A stretch of DNA of 64,000 nt from Warburgia ugandensis (lineage: Eukaryota > Streptophyta > Magnoliopsida > Canellales > Canellaceae): positions 10,326,001 to 10,390,000 of the forward strand of contig CP141135.1 in assembly GCA_035236585.1 (NCBI GenBank). Direction: 5' to 3'. The first letter of the stretch is position 1. Each line of letters starts with the position of its first letter. The position numbers and the translations under genes are program-made. Positions 1-11,391 of the stretch are shown one piece after another. The notes under the pieces are model-generated. The model had not been told where the DNA came from and did not search any database. It worked only from the letters and a program-made list of their open reading frames with translations.

Positions 1-1718
1 TATTAGAAGAGAAAGTAGTGTATTTTAAAGTATGGCAGAGAATTAGAAATGACAAAAACTTGCAAAAATAAGAGAACAGAAGAATAAGGACTTAGACCAT
101 GTTAAATACATTAAAAGGGATGACCAAAGGGTATTAGCCAAAGATAACAAAATCAATCAAAAGGGGGAGAGTTTCTTTAAAAAATTGCTAAATGATAATT
201 GCCCTGAGAATATAGAGATAGAAAGAATCGTAAACCTAAATAACATTGGATTATATAGATACAACTGTTGGATTAGAATACTTGAAGTGAATGATGCTTT
301 GAAAAAGATGAAATCAGGAAAGTCCTTGAGGCATGATGGCATACCAATAGAGGTTTGAAAGCATATATAGAAGATCTGGAGTAGTTTGGTTGACAAAGTT
401 GTTTAATAATATTGTAAAATAAAATAAATGTTATATAGGAAAAACTCTATCGTACCAATATATAAGAATACAAAAGGCATACAAATTTACACTAATTATC
501 ATGTGTCCAAATGTATGAGACATACTATGAAACTTTGGGAAAGAGTATTTGACAAGAGGCTACGACATGATATAAGTGTATTGGAGAACCCGTTTGGTTT
601 CATGCTTGGAAGGTCTACCATGGAAGCTATTATTTAATTAAATAATTGATAGACAAATATAGGAAGAAGAGGAAGGACCTCCACTTGATCTTTATTGACT
701 TAGAAAAAGTTTATGATAGGATCCATAGAGAGTTAATATAGAAGGTGTTGAGAGAGAAAAAGGTTTTCACGAGGGTATATGAACATAATTAAAGATATAT
801 ATGAAGGTGCAATAACAAATGTTAGGATCACTAGTAGAGAGACTAATGATTTCACTATTGCTATAGGGTTGCACCAAGATTGACATTTAGTTAGTACATT
901 TTCACATTGGTTATGGATGAATTAATAAAATATTTACGTGGGAAGATTCCATAGTCATGTTATTTGCAAATGACATAGTTTTGATTAATAAGATAAATGA
1001 GAGCATGAGTATAAAGCTAGAGTTGCAGAGAGATGCTATAGTATTTAAATGATTTAAAATTAGCCAACTGAGAAGAGTGGGAGTGAAGTACCATTAAAGA
1101 TTAATAACAAAAAAGTCCTCCAAAATGATCACTTTCGATACTTAGGATTGATAATTCATGAAATCAGAGAGATTAAGAAGGACATAGATAGAAGTGCACC
1201 CATAGAATCCGTGTGGGTTGTAAAAAATTAAAATTTGTTTCTCAAGTTTTATGTGATCGTTAGGTGCCACTCACATTAAAAGAAAAACCTAAAGGATGGC
1301 AGTAAGGCTGCCATGCTCTATGAATTAAAGTATTAAGTAGTTAAAAAATAACGTACATATGTTGAGCGTAACTAAAATAAGGATATTGAGATGGATGAGT
1401 GAAAATATAGTAAAGAATAGAATTAGAAATAAAAATATAGAGGAAACCTAGGAGTAGCACTAATAGATAACAAGATGAGGGAGGTAAAGTTAGATGGTTT
1501 GGACATGCCTAACGAAGACTGAAAATTACACTAATTAGATGGAGTATGTCGAAGACTCTAAAAGAGCAAGAAAAAAGCCCGAAAGGACATAGATAGAAGT
1601 AACGGAAAAAGATTTAAAACCTTTTGAACTAAATGAAGCCATGACACTTGAATAAAGAATGAGTGAGGAACAATATTTGTGTAGCCAACCTCTAATGAGG
1701 ATAAGGCATTGATTATGG
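1..1718 (+). mobile_element. RTE-type LINE, decayed, cut by window edge
   Basis: Remnant of a non-LTR retrotransposon of the plant RTE group, which copies itself through its own reverse transcriptase. Readable pieces on the plus strand are the fingers region (428-637, with NYHVSKCMRHTMKLWERV), motif A at about 690-735 (FIDLEKVYDRIHREL) and the catalytic box at 957-986, which reads MLFANDIVLI rather than the usual FADD. The 3' end carries the family's terminal block (gccaacctctaatgaggata) at about 1683. Stops and frame changes occur throughout. It aligns with the longer copy at 34694-37762 from about position 35940 of that copy, so the endonuclease half lies outside the window or is absent. 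Family assignment is firm; exact ends are not. Confidence 0.85.
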
Positions 1719-2911
1719 TGTGACATGGGTTTGTATGTCTAACTCACATGGATTTACAGATGATAAGTATATATAAATATGGGGCTAGATAGTTAATTCA
1801 CAATGCAAATTGTTCATCTTTTGCCAATGATCTTGAGTCTCAATCTGTTAAGACTTTCCCACCAATTTTTCTAGAATTTAATGAAATGAAGATGAAGGGT
1901 TTGGACCATAAAATATTTTTGTGCTGCTCAAGTTTCAGCTCCTTAGTAATCGTTAGGATCATCCAAATTAAGGTAGGAGTCTCGGCGCGCGTACGATAGC
2001 CCTTGCAAATTGGTGTCCAACACTCGCGGAGATCGCTATTGAAACTGATTCTTTGACCTGTAACGCAGGGTGGGCCTAGTAGCAAGAAAGGACTGTTTGG
2101 TCCTTTCGAAATTTACTGAATTTTTTATCTAGTGTCATAAGTGGAGTGTAACAAAGTTGGACAGTGCCTGATGAGAGAATCGAGTTGATCGTACAGCTCC
2201 TCGACATGCCACGTGTCTGAGATCCACGACGTGAGTGTGAGTTCCCTAAAAGGAGATTCGCCCCCCGTAACGGCGTCACATCCAACGGTGTCGATTCTCA
2301 CATCGACATCCAAAGATTCCTCCATCTTAAATTCAGTGGGCCCCGTCATTGATGCCCGTTAGGGGGTGTCAGTATCATTCCTTAACCCAGATGAAAAGAG
2401 TGGGCCAGGAAGCGGGGAAGAAAAAGCACGGACCCAGAAAATTCAGGCTGACATCCAACCATGTCAGCATGACATGTTGGTAGGTCCCACCTGATCCGAC
2501 GATAGAAATTAAGGATTTCCTCTCATGAAAGTAGCCTTTGATAATATGACACGTGGAAAGGGATGCAAGCATTGGATTCGAAATAGCTTGTCTGTTTTTG
2601 GTTAGTGGGAAATGATAAAATATTGATAAGGGCACCCCATGAGGTTGAAGACAGTGAGTTAATGAAAGTTGCGGTCGATGCTTTCATAGTTTCTTCAATT
2701 AATCTCGAACAGCTAAAGTGCGCGACGCTGGAAGTTTTGCTAATTTACGCACGACGCACCGGGGGGTGAATAAGGTAGCTTCTCCGTTGGAAATTCAGTC
2801 CTCCACTGAGAAATTTTCCAATTTTTTTAAAGGAAAGTTAAGATGTTCTTAACCGGGAAATGATTTCCTGGAATGTAATTCCGGCTAGATTTGTACAAAG
2901 CATGGTATCAT
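1719..2911. other. Intergenic, no gene recognised
   Basis: Short open frames exist on the minus strand (1840-2635) but they overlap each other, show no recognisable domain and have no supported splice context. The part around 1980-2350 is richer in GC and CpG than its surroundings. No known repeat was recognised here. Confidence 0.5.
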
Positions 2912-2966
2912 AAAGTGTAGTCCGTTAATTGGGATAAGGTCTTGATGATGATGATGATGATAGTAC
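2912..2966 (+). mobile_element. Orphan RTE LINE 3' tail
   Basis: The block gtgtagtccgttaattggga followed by taaggtcttgatgatgatga matches the last ~50 bases of the RTE copy that ends near 37762 (gtgtagccgaccgctaattg, then taaggctttgatgatgatg). Only the terminal block and GAT repeat tail are present, so this is either a severely 5'-truncated LINE insertion or the end of a short parasite that borrows the RTE tail. No target duplication was identified. Confidence 0.6.
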
Positions 2967-3924
2967 TCCCGAGCAAAAAGCGGATGAGTCACAGCGGTTT
3001 GGGTTAATCCGCATCTTCCTCACATGACTCGGATGCTTTTAGCCAAGTTTTAGATTTTCTTATTTTATAACAAAAGCAAGTTTTTTTTTTAAAAAAATTG
3101 TTTTAAATTTTATAACTGAATAAAATATTTAACCACATTATGAACATTAAATTAGATTTTATGCCTGCGCGAAGCTGCCTCAACTGACTTTTATCATATT
3201 GGAGTCAAAGTGCTCCAACTTCTAGCATGAAGGAGTCCACCGATACACGATCTGAATTGCTTATTTCATTGCTCGTACTTTAAATATCTTGTAAATCAAA
3301 AATGAAAAACATCGGCATACATACTACAAGATCATATTTTTATTTTTTAATATAGATAGTTGTTTTACATTTCGCCAAAAAAAGAGTTAGAATCATCCAA
3401 TCCACATGATTTTTGTACTAGGAGATAGCCAAAAGCCAAAGCAATTAGACGAATTAAATAGATCATCTATGGATGAACCTCCTCCCATACTAAAAGTTGG
3501 AGTGATTTAATTCCGAGCGCTTTAATTTAGCATTCTTCGTTAAAAGTTGTTTCATCTACAGGATTACCTGTCAGATTAATGCAAACAGATTTAATTTTCC
3601 ATTAGCATTGATGTTCGGAGAAGCAAAAAATGCATCTCCATGGAAGACGCATACTAGGATTTCTTTTTCCTTTTTCTTTTGTTTTAGATATAAGCCATAC
3701 ATCTTGTTCCCGCTACCTTATTTGGCTTATGGTGAAAAACGGATTAGATCTTCCAAAGATCATGCCCAAAAATGAACAAGATTTCCCACCATCTATATGC
3801 ACCGATCAAAACAAAATCTTTTCTAATCCTAAACTCATTCAATCCTTTCTGTTTTTCGAGAATAAGTTGATCCAGACAGAGAAAAATTAGATGGACGAGT
3901 CTAACTTGATGGGGAGGATTTATC
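2967..3924. other. AT-rich intergenic DNA
   Basis: AT-rich sequence with short A and T runs (around 3080-3100). An 86-residue open frame at 3630-3890 and an overlapping antisense frame at 3744-3956 show no recognisable domain. Nothing else seen. Confidence 0.5.
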
Positions 3925-4252
3925 ATTAGAGAAATGCTATCTGGACCGAGTTCCAAGATTGCAGCAAAGCCTTACCTTTGGATAATCTAATCAAATCTAT
4001 CTTGTTCCGCCTCTCTTATTTAGGTTACCCGCAAAAAATCGTGCCTGTTGAATGCATCTAGCTACTAGTTTTTTTCTGTTGAAACATCCCATGCTTACGA
4101 TTTAAACGTTCAAAATCGATAACTAAATCATTCAACGGACATGAATTTTGGTGTATGACCAATATAAGAGCGGCTGAACAAGATGAATACGTCAAATCAT
4201 CCGAAGCTTGGGATGCTAGTGCCTTGCTAGATGGTCTTACTCTTTCCACAAA
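3925..4252. repeat. Foldback (MITE-like) inverted repeat
   Basis: Two arms, about 3925-4060 and 4120-4252, are imperfect reverse complements. The clearest stretch is atctatcttgttccgcctct at 3995 against the reverse complement of the segment at 4163-4185, and gcctgttgaatgc at 4043 against the complement near 4128-4140. Arms are about 65-70% identical around a ~60-bp loop. No transposase frame and no clear target duplication were found, so the DNA-transposon superfamily is left open. Confidence 0.6.
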
Positions 4253-4410
4253 TGAGCGAAACTTGGGACTATGATTGTCACTGGTAATTGGGTTTATATA
4301 TGAACACACCTAATTTTCATGGGAATGAATTACTTAATACGAAGATAAAGTATTTAAGCTGTATTTCCTCATATGCATGTCTAGATCGATATGGCAAGGC
4401 CCAAGAATAT

Positions 4411-4608
4411 GTTCACTTTCGATCTTCTCGAGAAGGGCTGTAACTTTTACTGGCTTGGTCACGAAAAGTGGCTTAGCCCCAAGGCAACTAACTGCCTAGA
4501 AGACACCTGCCTAAGCAACTTAGACAGTCTTAGAGGCCTAGATTAGTGCCTTGGAGGAAAATGGTTTTAAATATCAAAAGAGAACAGAAAGAACTGCAAG
4601 AAGAGATG
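4411..4608 (+). repeat. Dispersed direct repeat, copy 1
   Basis: About 200 bp that recurs, diverged, at 5501-5686. Shared blocks in order: gatcttct, aagtggct, ag followed by cccc or ccct, aagcaa, gaggcctaga, gttttaaatat and an A/G-rich end. The order of blocks is conserved, so this is a real duplication or two copies of one dispersed family. No coding frame is preserved between copies. Confidence 0.6.
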
Positions 4609-4868
4609 TCCGAAGAATATTTCAAAGAATCATTTGGAACTTTGATTAGAGTCAGCTAACCTAATTTGGTAGGAAGGATCTGTCCATATTATATCACAAG
4701 TGAGGAGACATGGTTCATATTTCAATAATTAGGAGGATTCTTTATAGCTAATTTATCTGTAGCTATCATATTTTAACATGTCATTTTCACTAGTGCATAA
4801 CATGTGGACTGGTAAGCTCACCCGTTAAACCCCAAGTTTTAATGTCAAATCATGTGATTATTGGCGTA

Positions 4869-4930
4869 GGGCAGCCCCAGTGCATGAAGCTCCCACCTAT
4901 GCAGGTCCGGGGAAGGGGCGGACCACAAGT
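4869..4930 (-). mobile_element. Au-type SINE, 3' half only
   Basis: The segment gggcagccccagtgcatgaa followed by gctcccacctatgcaggtcc and ggggaaggggcggaccacaa is the reverse complement of the conserved 3' body of the plant Au SINE. The tRNA-like 5' half is missing. Poly-T tail and target duplication are not evident. Confidence 0.75.
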
Positions 4931-5500
4931 TTCATGCAAATGAGTCATCGGGTAAGATTTCTCAATTTTGGATTAGATTTGCTCCAAGTTTGTTGGTATT
5001 TGTGTTTAGCAAAAAAAAATTGATTCAAATTCTTCTTAATTCTTAAATTATGATATGCATGATTTTTTTTTTTTTATGACAAGCAAATAATTACAAAACA
5101 AATTACCAGCTTAGTATATAAAAACTCCATTATTTCATGAAAAATAACTACTTATATAGAAAAAATTTAAACCATATACTCGTATATTTTCCCATTCAAT
5201 GCATGGGACACCTATCTGGTCATTGATCCAAACAACTAATTCAAGCGAGGCCTATTTTCAGTGATTGCAAATCGGATGAAAAAGTGGATCACTAAAAAAG
5301 GTCAAGGGTAGACTCTAACGGGTAGTATGAACTCCTACACTTTTTTGAGCGTGAACTCCCACGGGATTTGCCAATAAAACATGCATGGTAAAAATAAAAA
5401 TAACTAAAATTTTAAAAATGTCATTGTGGCACAAGGCAAAATAAAAGGTAAGATTCAAAAGGCTAAAGCCAAATCAATACGGGAAGCCGAAGACCAGGGT
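4931..5500. other. AT-rich spacer between the two 0.2 kb repeats
   Basis: AT-rich sequence with a T run at about 5066-5077. No open frame of note and no recognised repeat. Confidence 0.5.
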
Positions 5501-5686
5501 CAGTTTTGATCTTCTACGGAAGTGGTGCTAACTTTAATAGCTTGGGCACAGAAGTGGCTCAGCCCTCTGGCACAACTGCCCAGGATACACTTTGGCCAAG
5601 CAAGACACCATTCGAGGCCTAGACTGTTGCCTCACTGGTTTTAAATATCCAAAGAGAGAGAGTGCTGCCACTGAGAAGAAGATGAA
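5501..5686 (+). repeat. Dispersed direct repeat, copy 2
   Basis: Second copy of the segment at 4411-4608, in the same orientation and about 1.09 kb downstream. Shared blocks include ttttgatcttct, cagaagtggctcagccct, cgaggcctaga and gttttaaatat. The copies differ at roughly a quarter of positions, with several small gaps. Confidence 0.6.
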
Positions 5687-6687
5687 CTCCCATTCCCTTA
5701 GTGTCTTCCGTCCAAGTTAATAACAAAAAGTCAGGAACAGTATATTTGCACACTTGAGAACAAGAACTATCTCCAGCAAAAGACGCTGTAGATCAGCAGA
5801 CCAATTTCCTTAAAAACGTGGTCAGACTCCAAAACAGAAGCCTGGGAGAGCACCACTTTGACTAACGTCGTCACTCCTCCAATCTCCCACTGCAGCTCCC
5901 TTTCCTCTCCTGTAGTTGTCCATGTCGTCGAAAATGAGGTCAATAATGAAAAAGATGAACTTGTAGAGCATCAAGAGGCAACCCACATGGTTCTGATTCC
6001 ACATTCGGTGGATTTTCCATCCATAAGATACAGTCCAAAAATATCACAACTTAAACTTTTGCTGGCAAAAATTCTTAATGAGCTCCATTAATCAAGGATG
6101 TAGGATCGTACACTAGAGATAGAAGCATAAGCAAAGGGATTAACAGTCGGGATTTGTGCTGAAGAAACACGTGGGCTCCGAAAAGGGATTGTTAGGAAGA
6201 AGTGGGGCAGCCACTGCCTTTAAAGTAGCAATTCCATGTTTTTAGCAAGATGCACTGTGCCTATTAGTTTACTTGCTTATCAAGTGGATAGTAACCAGGA
6301 AGAATATTTATTGCATATGAAATGGTAGACTCCTCATCGGCTGGTAAGAACCCAATCACTTCTTAAATGATCTGAACCATTCATTTTTGGTCACACGAAA
6401 GTGAGCCACAGATACTTATGCCCCAAAATTCTTTGTTGCGATCATAATCGTTCCTGAAAATTCTAATGTAAGCTTAGGATTGGCGAATGATCCCAATTTC
6501 ATAATTTCATGTGTCAGTATATTCACTGGAATATCCCTAGAACCTTGGATATGTCTATAAATAATACCTTGGGGTCCATAGGAAATTATCAAATTCAGAG
6601 TCCACCACTTATGCAATGGTTTATGTAAAATGGTATGCAGAAAGAAAAGCCTTTTAAATGAAAAATAACAAAGGAATGCTGAATAAA
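5687..6687. other. Intergenic, no gene recognised
   Basis: Holds a 77-residue plus-strand open frame (5858-6091) and a 91-residue minus-strand frame (6416-6691). Neither has a recognisable domain, signal peptide or splice context. They are not supported as genes. Confidence 0.45.
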
Positions 6688-7074
6688 GCATGACAGCACC
6701 CTAACAATGGTGAAGTGCCTTCACTTTTCCATGTTGGTCCCACTTATCATTAATCCAAGCTGTTCATCTGACACGGCTCACTTTGGATTATCTCATTGTC
6801 CAAAATTTATTCCAAAAGAAATCCAGTGGTATTCAATAGACGATCCTTTCATTTTGCTAGATAGAGACGGTTAGAAGCTCCCAAGAAACAACGATTTGCA
6901 TTCAATGAACTAAAACACAGTTTCTCGTAAGCCAATTATTTTTCACATGACTTTTGGGCTATGGAATATCCAAAGTCATCTGTGTCAGATGAATGGCTTG
7001 GACTAATGGTACACGGGGCCCACCATTAAAAAAGTTAAGACGCTTCAATGTTGTTGGGGTGCTATTGTGCTTCC
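6688..7074. repeat. Foldback (MITE-like) inverted repeat
   Basis: Left arm about 6688-6806 and right arm about 6955-7074 are reverse complements at roughly 75%. Matching blocks include agcaccctaacaa against its complement at 7055-7067 (ttgttggggtgct), and aatccaagctgttcatctga against the complement near 6985-7005. The ~150-bp centre is unrelated between arms. It has the form of a non-autonomous DNA transposon; the superfamily is not assigned because no target duplication was found. Confidence 0.65.
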
Positions 7075-7080
7075 AATCAC

Positions 7081-7126
7081 CATTACTCAACAAATATAAT
7101 CTCCATTACTCAACAAATATAATCTC
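7081..7126 (+). repeat. 23-bp tandem duplication
   Basis: A 23-bp unit beginning cattactcaacaaatataat occurs twice in tandem (7081-7103, 7104-7126) without a mismatch. It lies just outside the right end of the foldback at 6688-7074. Confidence 0.9.
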
Positions 7127-9883
7127 CATGACTCATTGCAATTAATTATGTTTCCGACTAATTACTCTATCTCAATTAATGATGCAATCCTGGGGATATA
7201 CCCGGCCTCAATGTACACCCTTGACAAAGGTATCCCAAGGACATCCCCCTTAACATGCAAGGACTCTACATTCCCTACAGGGATGCAATACACTACCCTG
7301 ACCTGTGACCTACTCATGGGTGGGGGGAAGTCCTTTAGCCTAACCACTTGGCTATATTAGCTTACCTTAGACAACCAATATTTTATTAAATAAATATCTT
7401 AAAATCCTTCATTTTTGTACCTTTTGAAGTGAAAAATAGATGGTTATTTGTACTTTGGAGCTTTTCTATATTTCATAGTATTTTGTACTCTTTGAGCTGT
7501 CTATGTTTTGTCATCCATTTTTTGGCTTCAAAAGGTAAACAATGAAGGAATTAGAGATGCCGTTCAATGAAATCTTTGGCATCGAAGGCATCTAAGTTGA
7601 GCCGAATTAGATGAACAATTTGAATCATGAAAAAAATCACAAAAGTAGGTCCACTGTCTATTTTTTTGAACACATAATATATCCGCAATGAAACCATTTG
7701 CACCATGTAATTCCTCCTCTCTCTCGCTTCTCATTGGACTCACGTACCTGTTTTAGTAATCAAAGCAAAAGAGCTGCTTTCTCCCAAAAACTACCTAGAG
7801 ATTGTTCTTCAAGGATCTGCTCATATTGATGGCAAAACCTCCCCCCATTAGCTCTAAAGTGTACAGAACACAAGGCTTCGAAGCTCAGTTGCCGAGCATA
7901 ATTGGGAGTTTTTGCACCTTATTTTAGATTGCCCCCTATTCTCTGTTTCTACTTCTTTAATTGGGTCCAGTTAACAATCTCCTTTAAGCTTTTATCAGTT
8001 GCTAGGATCAAAGTAACGTAATCTCATCGTAAAAGTAGTGGGCTTGAGTATGAGTAAATACTGGATCAGAGAGAGAGAGAGTCTCAGAGGTAAGACATGA
8101 AAGGATAGTCTCAGAAAATTAAGGAAAGAAAGAGGTCAGGGGGCAACCAAAGGCCCACGTAGAAACCGTCCTTTGACAAAAGTTCTATTTCTTAGTATGG
8201 AACGGCTTTTAATTTTAATTAGGCCCTTACAAGTACGAGGGTGCAAGTATTATTCTTGTGTTTTAAGGGGATGGATGTTTCACATGCAAAACTCTAGGTT
8301 TTAATAGAAACTATTCCCCCTAAATCCAAGAGGAGGGTTTCTCTTATAATAGAGTTAAGATAAACTCGGCGTAATCAACTTCTCTTAATGATGATATCAT
8401 AGAAAATAATCCCAACAACCCACTGTCTAATCAAATGATGATCTCCCCATTAACCCCCAACAATTAGATTACTAATTTTTTGAAAGTTTTACATTACTAA
8501 TTTGTAAGAACTGTTATGCAATTTCCTCGAATATGCATGGCACATGAACAATAAATCGTAGACCCCAGAAGCCCAAAGCACCTTTCTCCTCAGTGCTTAT
8601 CAAGAGGGTGGGTATCATATCATAAACTATATAATCTTTTCACCATATTTTTGTACGTTCATCAATTTGTGCCGTGTAAAGCTATGCAGATAAGGTTTTG
8701 CCTAAGCCTTTCATCACGCACTCTTCCCTTTTCTTTCTTTTCTCTTTTAACAAAGTTCTTGCACCACGATCCACCACTGTGATTTGATGGCACTGGTTAT
8801 AGAAATTTTCATGCGAGATCCACCTCAAAAGAAGCCCTTCTTCCTCTCCTTTTCCTTCTGCTTTTGTTGGCTTGATCTTGCTTTCCATGCAAACTGACAG
8901 GGAGAAGAGATGAGAAGGTCAAAAAAGAAGTCACAAAGAAGGAACCACCTCTAGTTCATTGCACAAAAGAGGCAAATTTTGGAAGTTGGCCAATATTAAC
9001 TTGACACGAGCTTTAAAAGAGATTAAAAACAGGTCAATGAATGCATGTGCGGGAGATCAGATTAGATAGGGGAAGTTAAGCAAGTTGGCCGTAAAGAAGT
9101 TTTGCTATTTAAGTTTGTGTAATGTCTGTTTCTTGCTTTAGGACTTTGGCCTGTCTTCACCTTTTTCGGCCATGGAACCTTGGCTAGAGGTTATATTACT
9201 TAATTAAGGATAAAGATACAGTTGAAGGGGAATAAACCTGTTAAAAATGTGGTAGTTGTTAGATGTGGGGCTGCCACTTGTTAAGTGGGTTGGGTCCGCA
9301 CATTATCGGTTTTGTGTGCTTATCATTGCTTTAGCTAATTTCATTACAATAGATCGTTTCCGGTTGTTAACTATGCTTTGTATTATAATAGTACGATGAA
9401 TGATTATGAAAATAAGATTGATGCTTTTGTATGTCAAAGTCAATTCTTCTCATATTCTTGCTGAATTTCCTAAAATTGGATGATTTGTTATTACCAACGG
9501 GCTTTAGTCAGAAAAATGGGCCTTTGAGGCCCAGTTGATAAGATCCCCATGGCCCATCTAATGTACATTTCTCTATGTTGCCTGGAACAAGCCCTTACTG
9601 TCTTTTGCCAAATGGTGAGTGCATTGAAACCGCAGCCTCTTGGTTGTGAGACGAATTTTTGCTAATGGGACCTTTAGGTCCTGGTATTAACCAAGTAGAC
9701 ATACCAATCATATTATGAAAATGTTAACACAATACCGATGTCTATAATTTTTAAAGAAAACAAGGAAACTTAAAGTTTGATCCAATCAAGTTGAGTCGTG
9801 TTCTCTGAGTTTTTGGACCATACTGCCATTGATTTGGCTCTATACAGCGTGACCATCATACCCAACTAGAGAAATAGTATAGC
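7127..9883. other. Intergenic, no gene recognised
   Basis: Mixed AT-rich sequence. Open frames at 7136-7360 and 8682-8888 are short, have no domain, and the first is mirrored by an antisense frame. A short GA run lies at about 8070-8082. No RNA gene or familiar repeat was recognised. Confidence 0.45.
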
Positions 9884-10034
9884 TTGAGTTCTCCACTCAG
9901 ACAGGGAAGGGATAGATTACAAGGGTTAATAGTGCGCAGCCTTATCTTGCATTTTGCAAGAAACTATTTCCACACCATGAAACCATAACCTCAAGATCAC
10001 ATGACAACAACTCTACTATTGAGCCAAGGCTCCC
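9884..10034 (-). mobile_element. Au-type SINE, diverged
   Basis: Reading the minus strand, the element starts with the tRNA-like block (complement of gagccaaggctccc at 10021-10034), passes the box-B-like region at about 9975-9995 and the body block around 9930-9960 (complement of agtgcgcagccttatcttgc) and ends near 9884. Length and block order match the Au SINE family. It lies ~240 bp upstream of the tRNA-Phe gene. Its ends are blurred and no target duplication is clear. Confidence 0.7.
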
Positions 10035-10275
10035 ATAACTCTAACAGCATAAATTTGTAACCAAAACGAAGTCGTCTAAGCTCCGTTGTGCCAATGTTGT
10101 CGTTGCAACATAATTAACCACTCCCTTTTACATGAATGATTGAGGGCAGAATGCCGATCCCTGCACTTATAATTACTTTTCATTTTTTGTCTTTGTAAGA
10201 GCAGAGATGGAATGGCTGGGTTGGTTTGTTTAGAAAATGTTGTATATTAATTCCTCGTCCTTGCAAATATCATCA

Positions 10276-10280
10276 GCGGG

Positions 10281-10323
<43 letters not shown>

Positions 10324-10348
10324 GCGTGTTCGATCCACGCTCACCGCA
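10276..10348 (+). tRNA. tRNA-Phe (anticodon GAA)
   Basis: A 73-nt cloverleaf without intron: acceptor stem 10276-10282 with 10341-10347, D arm with box A TAGCTCAGTTGG at 10283-10294, anticodon GAA at 10309-10311, T arm with TTCGATC at 10329-10335 (box B), discriminator A at 10348. It reads the phenylalanine codons UUC and UUU in cytosolic translation. The sequence agrees with the plant cytosolic tRNA-Phe I know from wheat and lupin, including the G-A mismatch at the fifth acceptor pair, so it looks functional. A T-rich stretch from 10351 (ttctttttctttttc) can stop RNA polymerase III, and a CAA triplet near 10265 fits the usual plant start signal. No CCA is encoded, as expected for a nuclear gene. 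Confidence 0.97.
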
Positions 10349-10349
10349 A

Positions 10350-10364
10350 TTCTTTTTCTTTTTC
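10350..10364 (+). terminator. RNA polymerase III terminator for tRNA-Phe
   Basis: T-rich run (ttctttttctttttc) starting two bases after the discriminator base of the tRNA gene. Runs of four or more T on the coding strand end pol III transcripts. Confidence 0.8.
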
Positions 10365-10432
10365 AATTTTTCAGATCCATGTTTGGCTAAATAGCGAACT
10401 AATCTGATTACGGTCCTCAAAAATATAGGTGA

Positions 10433-10458
10433 AAGCTTCGTGCGGGCTGCCCCTTTTT
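10433..10458 (+). mobile_element. Possible Au SINE 3' end scrap
   Basis: The block aagcttcgtgcgggctgccc followed by cttttt resembles the 3' terminus of Au SINEs (gagcttcgtgcac, gggctgccc, T run). Only about 25 bp match, so chance similarity cannot be excluded. Confidence 0.35.
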
Positions 10459-11306
10459 AAGTCTGATTACGGTTCATTTCTCCAAGAAAAAAGATTCAGA
10501 TTGGCTAAATTGGATCTTGATAGTCCCCAAGTGGTTCTCATTATCATTCCTCTGTATAATTGAAGCATCGCTCCATCTTTTGGATCATGACGGACTCGAA
10601 TAGAAAAACATTACGTGGAAGTGGCTGGTCCAATGCGCAGGTGAAGGACCACGGACTCTTTTGCAAATAGATTCACTACTTCAACGATAGCTGGTTGAGC
10701 ATCCAATTCTCACACAGGCCACTTTCGTCAAAGGATGGCTGACCACAAACACAGTAATCCGGGTTAGAACGCGGGAAGGTAAATAGCCTATCAGATCGAT
10801 GCCTCCTAGAGAGTAAAGGAAATGCCCGACAGTAGGCTCAAACTAAGATTCTGGCCGAGAGTGTAACAGCAAAAGCTTGCCTGCGTGACTGTGAGACGCT
10901 CTCGTCCAACACAGACTAAAGTCGGTGATAGTGATCCGCTGATGTGGGGGGTGCACTAAGAAGAAACAGCCAATCTCTATATAACACATTTAGATGAGTT
11001 GCCACGTTACCACATGCATCAACTATTGTATGCTTATTGTTGCCATACATGGCAGTCCGTCTGGCCCATTAGTTTCTTCCCTAGTTTCCATTTTCTGGTC
11101 ATTAAGCATGTGGACGGAACCTTAGTCTCCCCTTTTCACTAGCACAACTTTGAAAATTATTCACCTCATTTTCTACATGGCTGATGTATTTCTCAAGGCC
11201 TTATGCGTCCGAGATTCTTGCTTTCTGCGCAGCCCACATGTTGATGCAAAATTGTTTTGAAAGTATTCACGTTTATAGGACCATATCATGTGCTTTCGTG
11301 ATAGAT
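10459..11306. other. Intergenic, no gene recognised
   Basis: No open frame of note and no familiar repeat; base composition is closer to balanced than the flanks. Confidence 0.45.
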
Positions 11307-11391
11307 AGGAAGGCATCTACGCATCTGAGCCCACAGAAGGTTTCAATGTCAAAGATGAAATAGAACGTATCTTTTTCTTATCAAATCATAG
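11307..11391 (+). repeat. Dispersed direct repeat, copy 1
   Basis: About 85 bp (ggaaggcatctacgcatctg, later gatgaaatagaac, ttcttatcaaatca) that recurs at 12149-12235 in the same orientation at roughly 75% identity. It probably belongs to an unnamed dispersed family. Confidence 0.5.
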
